DNA from: JADKHR01 sp041917295
Lineage (GTDB): Bacteria > Elusimicrobiota > Elusimicrobia > FEN-1173
Direction of reading: 5' to 3'
NCBI GenBank assembly: GCA_041917295.1
Contig: JAYRXX010000038.1
Span: 1-64,000 of the forward strand
DNA: 64,000 nt
The notes below the pieces were generated by a model. The model saw nothing but the letters and a program-made list of their open reading frames with translations. It was not told the origin of the DNA and did no database searches. A program made the translations under genes and the position numbers. The first letter of the stretch is position 1. Each line of letters opens with the position of its first letter. Shown here in pieces: positions 49,544-57,500 of the stretch.

Positions 49544-52309
49544 CTACAAGTCCAGATGAACCCGGACGGTCCCGTCCGTGCAGGCGGTTTGGCGGAACCC
49601 CAGCCGCTGGCAAATACGAAGGGTTTCCTTGTTGTCCTGACGGATTTCGGCCCACAGGGTTTGCATTCCTTCCGCCCGGGCCACGGAAATCATGTGTTTT
49701 AAAAATTCGGTTCCCACACCGCGGTTTTGGTACGGGTCGGCCACGAGCATGGTCCACTGGGCCTTTTTGGTGCCGGGCCGACGGGACAACCGGCTCACCG
49801 CCCAAATTTCCGCCGGTCGTCCGCCCGCCGGGGGCTGTTCCACCACAAACACCAGTTCACGATCGTAGTCGACAAAACACACCCGCCTTAACCGATCGTG
49901 GGCCACCCGCTCGCTGAAATCAAAGGCGCGCATGTAGCGGCTGACCACACTTCGTTCGGACACTTTCGAGTGGTAGTCCACCAACAGGGGTTCGTCTTCC
50001 GGCCGAACCGGGCGAAACCGCACGGTAGCGCCGTCTTTGGTTTTGAACGGTTTGTCATACGCGATCGGGTAAGGCCGAATGGCCGATCGGCACCGGGCCT
50101 TTTCTTCGTCCGCGGTGTAAAGCGCCACCCGGGCGTCCATGGCAATGACGCCTTCGGGGGCCACCAACAACGGGTTGATGTCGATTTCTTTGATGGCGGT
50201 CTGTTCCAACACCAACCAGCTGAACCGAATCATCGCCTTTTCGAGGGCGGCCACATCCGCGGGTTTCTGGCCGCGCACGCCTTGGAGGGCTTTCCACACT
50301 TTGGTTTTGGCCATCATCCGCCGGGCCAACGTGCTGGTTAGCGGGGGTAAACCGAGAGCTTTGTCTTGATATATTTCCACTAATTTTCCGCCGGTGCCGA
50401 ACAACAGAATCGGCCCGAACTGAGGATCCGGACTGGCCCCGCAAATGATCTCGTAGCCTTCCCAGCGAATCATTCGTTGCACGGTGACCCCGTCGAAATG
50501 GCCCGGTCCCTTGAGAGACTCCACGTTTTTGCGAATGGCGTCAAAGGCCCGCCGCACCGCTTCCGCCTCGGTGAGATTCAAGATCACGCCGCCCACGTCG
50601 GACTTGTGGGTGATGGTTTTGGAATGGAGTTTGAGCACCACCGGGAACCCCAACGACTCGGCCTCCCGGGCCGCTTCGTCAGCGGAAACCGCCAATCGGG
50701 TTTCCACAATGGGGATGCCGTACAGCGCCAACAATCGTTTCGACTCCTCTTCCGTCAACACCGTCCGTCCCGCGCTTCGAGCGCCTTGAATCAATTGCTC
50801 AACACTTTTAAGGTCAACCCCCAACTCGTGCATTCCCACGGCCGGACGGGGTGTTTCATAAAGGGCCTGGAGATTGCGGTTGTAGGCATGCATGGTGCAA
50901 AAGATTTTCGCGGCGGTGTCGGGATAATTGAACACCGGCACGCCCGCGTCGTGCAAAATGGTTCGGCCCGCTTCCACGGTATCGCCGCCCATCCAACTGG
51001 CGAGGATGGGCTTTTCTCCCAACGCTTTGGCTTTCAAGGCCAGCTGTTGGGCGGACCCGGTGGCGTCCGTCATGTCTTGGGGCGTGAGGATCAAAAGGAG
51101 TCCGTCGGAATTGGCATCGGCGGCGGCCGCTTCCACGGCCCGACCGTAACGGGCGGCGTCGGCGTCCCCCAACACGTCCACCGGGTTGCCGTGGCTCCAG
51201 GGCGCGGGGAGGAACGTGTTGAGTTCTTTCAACGTTTCGGGACTGAGATCCGCCAACTTTCCGCCGTTTTCAATCAGCGCGTCCGCGGCCAACACCCCGG
51301 GCCCGCCGGCGTTGGTGACGATGGTCAGCCGAGGCCCTTTGGGCCGGGGCTGTTTGGCCAGCACGTCGGCCATTTGAAACAGGTCGGAAATGGCGCCCAC
51401 CCGAATCACGCCGCACCGTTCAAACGCGGCGTCCAAAACGTCGTCGCGGCCCACCAACGAGCCCGTGTGGCTGACCGCCGCTTTGGCGGCGGCGTCGGTT
51501 CGACCCGCCTTGATAACGATAATAGGTTTGGATAAAGACACTTCCCGGGCCGCCGACATAAACGAACGGGCATCGCCCACGGATTCCATGTAAATCACGA
51601 TGCTTTCGGTTTTGGGATCGTTGCCCAAATAATCGATCAAGTCGCCCCACCCAATATCCAGCATGGACCCTAACGAGACGAAAGCTGAAAATCCGATTTT
51701 TTCTTTGAAACTCCAATCCAACACCGCCGTGCAAAGGGCGCCGGATTGGCTTAAAAAGCCCACGTTGCCTTTGGCCGCGACGCCCTTGGCGAACGTGGCG
51801 TTGAACCCCGACGGGGGACACATAAACCCCAAACAGTTGGGGCCCAAAATCCGCATTTTGCCTTTGGCGATTTCCCGAACGCGCTGTTCGAGGGCCAATC
51901 CTTCCGGGCCATTTTCTTTAAACCCGGCGGAAATGATGATGGCTCCCGGCACACCGAGCGACACACATTCGGAGATGATGTCGGGCACCGTGGGCGCCGG
52001 CGTGGCGATGACGGCCAAATCCACCGCTTCCGGAATATCCGAGATCCGGGGATAGGCTTTGATGCCCAACACGCTGGGTCGTTTGGGATTGACGGGATAA
52101 ACGGTGCCGCCGAACGAGGAGGTGATCAGGTTCCACAGGAGCGTCCGCCCAACGGTGCCCGCGTGTTCGGTGGCGCCCACAACCGCCACGGCCTTGGGCC
52201 GGAAAAACACGTCCAACGATCCCTTATCGCCTCGAAACACGTCATGCGCCGGATCCCCCGCCGACAGCGGAGACGCAACACTGTCACTCTTCATCAAATT
52301 GGGTTCCAC
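49544..52309 (-). CDS. ADP-forming acyl-CoA synthetase fused to a GNAT domain
   Basis: A 921-aa protein. Order: CoA-binding Rossmann domain (KAVAVVGATEHAGTVGRTL, near residue 30), succinyl-CoA-ligase-like domains with the phospho-His region VSHTGSLVGRDDVLD near 280, an ATP-grasp domain (about 515-705, LGFPVVLKLHSKTITHKSDV), and a C-terminal GNAT acetyltransferase (about 760-921, FRPVRPEDEPLLVDYHSK, YQNRGVGTEFLKHM). This is the PatZ/Pka architecture, in which proteins acetylate lysines; the synthetase half may be active or a sensor. The start is the GTG at 52309 with AGGAGG 8 nt upstream. Last gene of the fur-feoB run. Confidence 0.93.
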   Translation of the reverse strand: MEPNLMKSDSVASPLSAGDPAHDVFRGDKGSLDVFFRPKAVAVVGATEHAGTVGRTLLWNLITSSFGGTVYPVNPKRPSVLGIKAYPRISDIPEAVDLAVIATPAPTVPDIISECVSLGVPGAIIISAGFKENGPEGLALEQRVREIAKGKMRILGPNCLGFMCPPSGFNATFAKGVAAKGNVGFLSQSGALCTAVLDWSFKEKIGFSAFVSLGSMLDIGWGDLIDYLGNDPKTESIVIYMESVGDARSFMSAAREVSLSKPIIVIKAGRTDAAAKAAVSHTGSLVGRDDVLDAAFERCGVIRVGAISDLFQMADVLAKQPRPKGPRLTIVTNAGGPGVLAADALIENGGKLADLSPETLKELNTFLPAPWSHGNPVDVLGDADAARYGRAVEAAAADANSDGLLLILTPQDMTDATGSAQQLALKAKALGEKPILASWMGGDTVEAGRTILHDAGVPVFNYPDTAAKIFCTMHAYNRNLQALYETPRPAVGMHELGVDLKSVEQLIQGARSAGRTVLTEEESKRLLALYGIPIVETRLAVSADEAAREAESLGFPVVLKLHSKTITHKSDVGGVILNLTEAEAVRRAFDAIRKNVESLKGPGHFDGVTVQRMIRWEGYEIICGASPDPQFGPILLFGTGGKLVEIYQDKALGLPPLTSTLARRMMAKTKVWKALQGVRGQKPADVAALEKAMIRFSWLVLEQTAIKEIDINPLLVAPEGVIAMDARVALYTADEEKARCRSAIRPYPIAYDKPFKTKDGATVRFRPVRPEDEPLLVDYHSKVSERSVVSRYMRAFDFSERVAHDRLRRVCFVDYDRELVFVVEQPPAGGRPAEIWAVSRLSRRPGTKKAQWTMLVADPYQNRGVGTEFLKHMISVARAEGMQTLWAEIRQDNKETLRICQRLGFRQTACTDGTVRVHLDL

Positions 52310-52335
52310 CGCATGTACCTCCTGAGAAAAATTTT

Positions 52336-53274
52336 CTAATTACGTCCGTCCACAGCAGGAGTCCTATTGTTGCGGGGGGCCCGAGCCACCGACAAACCGA
52401 TGGATACCGCTAACACGCCCACCACCACGCCCAGAGATAACGTGGTCGAAATGTGGATCCAGTGCAGTATTAGCATCTTAACCCCAACAAAGGCTAAAAT
52501 CAAGGCCACCCCATACTTGAGATAAGAAAACATCTGGACCAATCCGCTCACAAGAAAATACAAGGCCCGCAGGCCCAATATGGCGAAGATATTGGAGGTA
52601 AACACGATCAAGGGATCTGTGGTGATGGAAAAAATGGCCGGGATGGAGTCCAACGCGAACACCACATCACTAAATTCCACAACAGCCACGGTTAAGAACA
52701 ATGGGGTAGCGTGCCATTTACCGTCGATCTTGGCCAGGAACCGGTTCCCGTGCAGACCGGTCATGGGCAAAACCTTTCGAAGCCCGCGAAAGAGGGCGTT
52801 GTCGTCCGGATTAAACTCTTTTTCAGCGGCGAAGGCCATTTTATAGGCCGAATAAATTAAGACCGCGCCGAAAATCCAAAACACCCATTCGAACCGGCTG
52901 ACCAGGTAAGTTCCCAACAGGATCAACACAAACCGAAGAACGATCGCCCCCAAGATGCCCCACCTCAACACCCGGGGCTGATGGGAGGGTTCGACGTTGA
53001 AATACGAAAAAATCATGATAAAAACGAACAAGTTGTCGACGCTTAGACTTTTTTCAATAAGGTATCCGGTGAGAAATTCCGCGGCTTTCGCGGGAGACAA
53101 CAACCAATAAATCAAACCGCAATAAATAAACGCCGCCAGAACCCATTCCAAAGATCGGTAAGCCGCGTCTTTAAGCGTAACCGCTTTTTCGGATTTGGAT
53201 TGAAAGAGGTCGATGTAAAGCATCACGACCAAGGCCACCGTGAAGATAACCCACAGAACGGAATGCGGGCTCAT
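52336..53274 (-). CDS. TerC/Alx-family membrane protein
   Basis: A 312-aa inner-membrane protein with eight to nine hydrophobic helices. Family features: the acidic intramembrane motif EKSLSVDNLFVFIMIFSYF near residues 75-93 and VVEFSDVVFALDSIPAIFSI near residues 197-216, whose Asp/Glu residues are thought to bind metal. TerC/Alx proteins are tied to tellurite resistance and, for Alx, manganese export. In an operon with Fur, FeoB and a DtxR regulator, a metal (Mn or Fe) efflux role is a reasonable inference. It overlaps the exonuclease gene by 4 bp. Confidence 0.92.
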   Translation of the reverse strand: MSPHSVLWVIFTVALVVMLYIDLFQSKSEKAVTLKDAAYRSLEWVLAAFIYCGLIYWLLSPAKAAEFLTGYLIEKSLSVDNLFVFIMIFSYFNVEPSHQPRVLRWGILGAIVLRFVLILLGTYLVSRFEWVFWIFGAVLIYSAYKMAFAAEKEFNPDDNALFRGLRKVLPMTGLHGNRFLAKIDGKWHATPLFLTVAVVEFSDVVFALDSIPAIFSITTDPLIVFTSNIFAILGLRALYFLVSGLVQMFSYLKYGVALILAFVGVKMLILHWIHISTTLSLGVVVGVLAVSIGLSVARAPRNNRTPAVDGRN

Positions 53275-54077
53275 TGGCGAACGGGAACCGGTGGTGTTTC
53301 CCGGCGGGGGAAGATCCCCAACCGCGCATGGCGGCAGATGTCCACAAAGTCCAGGGCGAAATCGGCTTTTTCCACAATCCAGCGAAGGTAGTCGGGATCG
53401 TCTTTGGCCACGTCGGCCAACCGATGAAACCGGTGCTTCCCAAAATTAAAATAGGCCTCCCCGTCGCGCCACAACAACCGGCCTTCCACGTCCACCTGAG
53501 ACGCGCCCGGTTTTGTGCAAAAGGCGTGCAAGCCGGTCATGTCTTTGGGCAAATCGGGATAGTGGTCCACCTGGGCGCGAATGACTTCAAACGTGGCTTC
53601 CGCGTCGGCTTTGGCCGAATGGGCGTTCTCCAGTTTTTTCCCGCAATAGAATTGGTAAGCGGTGGTGAGATCGCGCCGTTCTTTCTCCCGAAAAATCGTC
53701 GCCCCGTCCACAATCCGCCGGCCTTCCATGGAAAAAACAAACCCGGCTCGTTTAAATTCTTTGGTCAACATCGGGATGTCCAACCGGTTTAAAGCATACC
53801 CGCCGATGTCGGCCCCCTCAAAAATTTCGAACAGGCGCGGGGCCCAGTCGCGAAACGGCGGTTCGTCTTTGAGCATGTCGTTGGTGATCCCATGGACGGC
53901 AATGGATTCAACGGGGATTTTTATGAACGGGTTAAAGCGTTGGGACAGGCGTTCCTCCCGACCATCTGGGAAAAGTTTCACCAAACCGATTTCGATGATT
54001 CGGTCCAGTTCCACCAAAAGGCCGGTGGTTTCCAGGTCAAAAACCACCAACGGTCGCGTGAGGGGAGCCATCGCCAT
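53271..54077 (-). CDS. DEDDh 3'-5' exonuclease (DnaQ-like)
   Basis: A 268-aa protein. Exo I FDLETTGLLVELDRIIEIG near residue 13, Exo II in GGYALNRLDIPMLTKEF, and Exo III HSAKADAEATFEVI with the His and Asp of the DEDDh active site. This is the proofreading-type nuclease fold of DNA polymerase III epsilon; a separate C-terminal region of about 80 residues (ASQVDVEGRLLWRDGEAYFN) resembles the segment found in stand-alone DnaQ-like nucleases. Role could be DNA repair or RNA trimming. Overlaps terC by 4 bp and follows dtxR by 15 bp. Confidence 0.9.
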   Translation of the reverse strand: MAMAPLTRPLVVFDLETTGLLVELDRIIEIGLVKLFPDGREERLSQRFNPFIKIPVESIAVHGITNDMLKDEPPFRDWAPRLFEIFEGADIGGYALNRLDIPMLTKEFKRAGFVFSMEGRRIVDGATIFREKERRDLTTAYQFYCGKKLENAHSAKADAEATFEVIRAQVDHYPDLPKDMTGLHAFCTKPGASQVDVEGRLLWRDGEAYFNFGKHRFHRLADVAKDDPDYLRWIVEKADFALDFVDICRHARLGIFPRRETPPVPVRQ

Positions 54078-54092
54078 AGGAATGACGACAGT

Positions 54093-54791
54093 CTACGAAA
54101 TTTCGGGCGGCCCCGCCCGACGAACAAAGATCCGTGCCGCGATGGCCGACTCCAACGCCAGCTGGGTTTCCCCCACTTCCACCACAAAGGCGGGGAATGT
54201 TTGATGCAAATGGATCGGCGCGCCGGGAATCACGCCCATGGCCATCAAGCGGTGGAGTTCGGGGTGGTCTTTAATTTGGAGGTACGCCACTCGCCCGGCG
54301 TCGCCGGCTTTGAGTCGGGACAAACAACTGACGATCGGCGAGAGTTGGGCCTCGTTGTTGCGACAACACACCCCCGGCGGGATCGGGTGTCCGTGCGGGC
54401 ATTCGCCCGGATGGCCCAACAGCGTACAAATGGATTCGGTCACTTCCGGCGAAATGGTGTGTTCCAACACGCAGGCATTGGGATCCACGGCGTTGCGGTC
54501 GAGGCTTAACACGTCGGTCAACAGCCGCTCGGCCAGGCGCAGTCGGCGGGTCACGTCGCGGGCCAGCTCTTCCCCCGCGGGGGTCAGCCACACCTGTCCC
54601 AACTCTTCTTTGATAAAACCGTGGCGAATTAAATGGGCAAACCCGTCCGGACACCCGGCCGCAGCCAAGGCATTGCGAAGCTGGTTGCCTTCGGTAAACC
54701 CCAATTCCCGCTGGCGCCACAACAGGCCCAGGGCCTCTTCCACATCTTCCCGTTCGGCCGTCGGTATCGGAAACTTTTGTGTGTCGGTCAT
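54093..54791 (-). CDS. DtxR/MntR-type metalloregulator with FeoA domain
   Basis: A 232-aa regulator. Residues 1-75 form the winged helix (EEALGLLWRQRELGFTEGNQ, LIRHGFIKEELGQVWLTPAG). The dimer/metal domain follows (ERLLTDVLSLDRNAVDPNAC, VLEHTISPEV, LGHPGECPHGHPIP, whose Cys, Glu and His residues are the usual metal ligands). A C-terminal SH3-like FeoA domain spans about 160-232 (HPELHRLMAMGVIPGAPIHL). It senses Fe(II) or Mn(II). Its FeoA domain may replace the missing feoA gene. It follows feoB after 28 bp, giving the operon two metal sensors with Fur. Confidence 0.92.
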   Translation of the reverse strand: MTDTQKFPIPTAEREDVEEALGLLWRQRELGFTEGNQLRNALAAAGCPDGFAHLIRHGFIKEELGQVWLTPAGEELARDVTRRLRLAERLLTDVLSLDRNAVDPNACVLEHTISPEVTESICTLLGHPGECPHGHPIPPGVCCRNNEAQLSPIVSCLSRLKAGDAGRVAYLQIKDHPELHRLMAMGVIPGAPIHLHQTFPAFVVEVGETQLALESAIAARIFVRRAGPPEIS

Positions 54792-54819
54792 TGGCTTGCC
54801 TCGATCCCTATTTTATTAA

Positions 54820-56775
54820 TCATCCCACCACCCCGGGAAATATGAGAAGGATCCGATTCAACACCCCCGCGATGGCCAACGCCACGGCCAACACGGCTCC
54901 GCTGATGAGCACTGCCCCTTTCCATCCCCGTTCTTTAAACATCATCAGCCACTGAGCCACGCAGGGCATGAATAAAGTGATCAAAACCAAACTCACCGTG
55001 ACCTGGCGCAAATCCAGCAGACCGTCCTGTTGAAGAGAATACAACCCCGCGGCGCCGTAATCCCGCCGCAAAAAGCCCACCAAAAACGCTTCCGTGGCCC
55101 GGGCCGGCAACCCCAACCATCCCTGAACAACCGGCGAAAAAATGTGTTCCGCCGTTTTCATCCATCCCCACCGGTCCAGAAAAAACAGCCCCAAGGTCCC
55201 ATACACAAAAAGCGGCACCACTTCTTTCAAATACCAGGTCAACCGCACGCGCATTTTCAACCAAATGTTGCGCAACAAAGGACGCCGAATGGGAGGTATT
55301 TCCATGATAAAGGTCGACCGCGCCCCCGGCAGCATTTTTGAGGCGGCCCACCCCGTGGCCAACGTGGTCGCCACCAAAACAAACAACCACACTCCCAGCA
55401 CCCGGGGAGATAACCCCGCGGCCATTCCAAGAATCACCGCCAACTGGGCGGAACAGGGCACCGTTAACGCCAAAAGAAGCGTCACGATGATCCGTTCTTT
55501 TTTCGTGTCTAAGATCCGCGTGGTCATGGTGGCCATGGTGTCACAGCCCAGCCCCAAAATCATCGGGAGCACCGCGCGACCGTTAAGGCCCATGAGCCGA
55601 AACACCCGGTCCAACAAAACCGACAGCCGGGGCAAGTAGCCCGAATCTTCCAACAAACCGAACGCGATAAAAAACGTGGCCACAATAGGAAGGATCAAGG
55701 CAAAAGCGTAGGAAAACGCCATGCTCACCACCCCATAAGGACCAACCAAAATGTCCCGGAGAAAAGCCCAGGGCAAAAATTTGTCGATCAGCCAAGTGAC
55801 GCCGGGGGTAATCCATTCGGCGAACACCGTGTTTTCCAAAAAGTCCACGGCGGTTCCCGCGCCGAACACGCCCACGAACTGGTAAACAGCGTAGAGGACA
55901 AACCCGACGATCAAAAACCCCGGCCAGGGCCGGAGGGCCCACACGCCCAGCCGATGTGAAAGACCGGGGGCCAACCGTCCCCGCTGGGAAATCACTTCGG
56001 CGCACATTTCACGAATTCGCCCGTCACGGGACTCAAAAATAATTTGGCGGGGAGGCCGGGCAAACCGGTTGCGCTCCCGCAGAGCCGCCGAATAAACATC
56101 CGGCGAATGGGCCCCCCCGGCGCCCCACGTCAGAACCGTATCGTCTCCGGCCAACAACGCCAGTCGAATCGCCCGGCTGAAGGGGACATCCGCGGGCACA
56201 ACCGAAGAAAGCGTTTGAAGCGCCTCTCGAATTTCGCTCGAATCGGTTTCAAGAAAGCGCGGAACAGCGGCGTTTTCAACGGCTTTCTTAAGAGCGGGCA
56301 ACCCTTCCCCCGTGGTCGCCACGGTTTTCACAACCGGAACGCCCAACCGCCGAGACAACGCGACCGCGTCCAGATCGAGGCCCCGATCCAACGCCTCGTC
56401 GGCCAAATTCAACGCCACAACCATGGGAATTTTGAAATCCACTAACTCCAGGGTGGACATCAACCCCCGGGCCAGGTTTTTCGCGTCCAACACATTCAGG
56501 ATTACGTCGGGGCGTTCCTTTAAAAGAAAATCCCGGGTCACCCGCTCGTCTTCCGATGACGGCCAAAGGGAATTGACGCCCGGCGTATCCACCACGCGCC
56601 ATTTCTTTCCCGCCAACCAGGTGACACCCGACGACACGTCCACGGTGGTCCCCGGATAGTTTGAGACCGTGGCGTAACGGCCCGTCAACCGGCCGAATAT
56701 CACGGATTTGCCCACGTTGGGGTTTCCCACAAGCACGAGGGTGGCAACGGGGGATGGAGCGGCAACGGGGGTCAT
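54820..56775 (-). CDS. feoB: Ferrous iron transporter FeoB
   Basis: A 651-aa inner-membrane Fe(II) transporter. N-terminal G domain: VLVGNPNVGKSVIFGRLTG (residues about 12-30), NYPGTTVDVS (G2), DTPGVNSLWPSS (G3), NLADEA (G4). A short helical spacer follows, then Gate regions with FGLLEDSGYLPRLSVLLDRV and LGLGCDTMATMTTRILDTKK, carrying the conserved Cys. About ten helices end the protein. The ATG at 56775 overlaps the fur stop (ATGA), which settles the start. No free-standing feoA gene is nearby; see the DtxR-FeoA gene that follows. Confidence 0.95.
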   Translation of the reverse strand: MTPVAAPSPVATLVLVGNPNVGKSVIFGRLTGRYATVSNYPGTTVDVSSGVTWLAGKKWRVVDTPGVNSLWPSSEDERVTRDFLLKERPDVILNVLDAKNLARGLMSTLELVDFKIPMVVALNLADEALDRGLDLDAVALSRRLGVPVVKTVATTGEGLPALKKAVENAAVPRFLETDSSEIREALQTLSSVVPADVPFSRAIRLALLAGDDTVLTWGAGGAHSPDVYSAALRERNRFARPPRQIIFESRDGRIREMCAEVISQRGRLAPGLSHRLGVWALRPWPGFLIVGFVLYAVYQFVGVFGAGTAVDFLENTVFAEWITPGVTWLIDKFLPWAFLRDILVGPYGVVSMAFSYAFALILPIVATFFIAFGLLEDSGYLPRLSVLLDRVFRLMGLNGRAVLPMILGLGCDTMATMTTRILDTKKERIIVTLLLALTVPCSAQLAVILGMAAGLSPRVLGVWLFVLVATTLATGWAASKMLPGARSTFIMEIPPIRRPLLRNIWLKMRVRLTWYLKEVVPLFVYGTLGLFFLDRWGWMKTAEHIFSPVVQGWLGLPARATEAFLVGFLRRDYGAAGLYSLQQDGLLDLRQVTVSLVLITLFMPCVAQWLMMFKERGWKGAVLISGAVLAVALAIAGVLNRILLIFPGVVG

Positions 56776-57209
56776 GACTTTTTGGAACTCGCGCATCGGG
56801 CGCAGAGACCGAACATTTCGTGCCGATGCCATCGCACTTCAAATTTCCGGTCCTTGGCCAACCGGGCCTGCAACCGTTCAATGGCGGGGCTGGTGAACTC
56901 CAACGCGTCACCGCAGGCGACGCAGATCATGTGATCATGGTGGGGGCGACCGTGGGCATACTCATAGCGGGGAACCCCGTCGGCAAACGTCACCCGGGTC
57001 ACCAACCCGATCTCTTCGAGCAGTTTGACGGTACGAAACACCGTCGCCCGTCCCATACGGGGTTCTTGTTTGCGCACGGCGTCAAAAATTTCTTCTTGGG
57101 TTAAGTGCCCCTTCACCCCGGCCAGAAAACGAACGATCCCCTCCCGCTGAGCGGTGTCTTTAAGCCCGCGGCTTTTGATGGATTGACGAAGCAAGAGAAG
57201 TGGGTCCAT
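56772..57209 (-). CDS. fur: Fur-family ferric uptake regulator
   Basis: A 145-aa regulator. Winged helix: RGLKDTAQREGIVRFLAG, EEIFDAVRKQEPRMGRATVFRTVKLLEEIGLV (DNA-recognition helix with the RATVFRTVKLL pattern). Metal sites: HGRPHHDHMICVACGDALEF (His-rich site and first Cys pair) and the C-terminal GLCARCASSKK (second Cys pair), as in zinc-structured Fur. The ATG at 57209 is taken because homology begins there; a longer frame to 57260 lies across the promoter/operator. Probably represses its own operon (feoB, dtxR and beyond) with Fe(II). Confidence 0.93.
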   Translation of the reverse strand: MDPLLLLRQSIKSRGLKDTAQREGIVRFLAGVKGHLTQEEIFDAVRKQEPRMGRATVFRTVKLLEEIGLVTRVTFADGVPRYEYAHGRPHHDHMICVACGDALEFTSPAIERLQARLAKDRKFEVRWHRHEMFGLCARCASSKKS

Positions 57210-57211
57210 AG

Positions 57212-57240
57212 TGATATTAATTTTCAATTTCATTTTATCA
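57212..57240 (-). promoter_or_regulatory. fur promoter with a candidate Fur-type operator
   Basis: On the minus strand TTGTGA, 18 bp, TAATAT, with the start point expected near the ATG at 57209. The same stretch is bounded by TGATA and TATCA as an imperfect AT-rich palindrome (TGATAAAATGAAATTG ... TTAATATCA), loosely like a Fur box. Self-regulation is inferred from this overlap. Confidence 0.45.
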
Positions 57241-57349
57241 CAACTTTGCCCAGGCGTCAACCTCCCAAGGGAGATTTATTATTGGAGATTCACAACAAGT
57301 CCTGGGATCCACTGAAAGGAAAAATGAGGCGGAACAAATCCAAAAAATT

Positions 57350-57423
57350 CGACCCCAGTAGGACTTGAACCTACAACCTTCTGCTCCGTAGGCAGACGCT
57401 CTATCCAGTTGAGCTATGGGGTC
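57350..57423 (-). tRNA. tRNA-Arg (anticodon ACG)
   Basis: A cloverleaf with acceptor GACCCCA/TGGGGTC, D-arm GCTC/GAGC, anticodon stem TCTGC/GCAGA with loop CTACGGA (anticodon ACG, reading CGN after A-to-I change), T-arm GTAGG/CCTAC. The discriminator is G. No CCA is encoded; the 3' flank is AATTTTTTGG, a possible termination tract. The region 57241-57349 towards fur shows no gene. Confidence 0.92.
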
Positions 57424-57435
57424 ACCGGCGAAAGT

Positions 57436-57457
57436 CAAAGTGCCCTTGGGCACTTTG
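57436..57457 (-). terminator. Palindromic hairpin between patatin gene and tRNA-Arg
   Basis: A near-perfect 22-bp palindrome with arms CAAAGTGCCC/GGGCACTTTG sits 43 bp past the patatin stop on the minus strand. A second GGGAACTTTGG copy follows. There is only a short T-rich tail (ACTTTCG), so intrinsic termination is possible but not certain. Confidence 0.45.
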
Positions 57458-57500
57458 GGAACTTTGGCCCTTCGATTATTTGATTCTACCAAAAAAGGTC

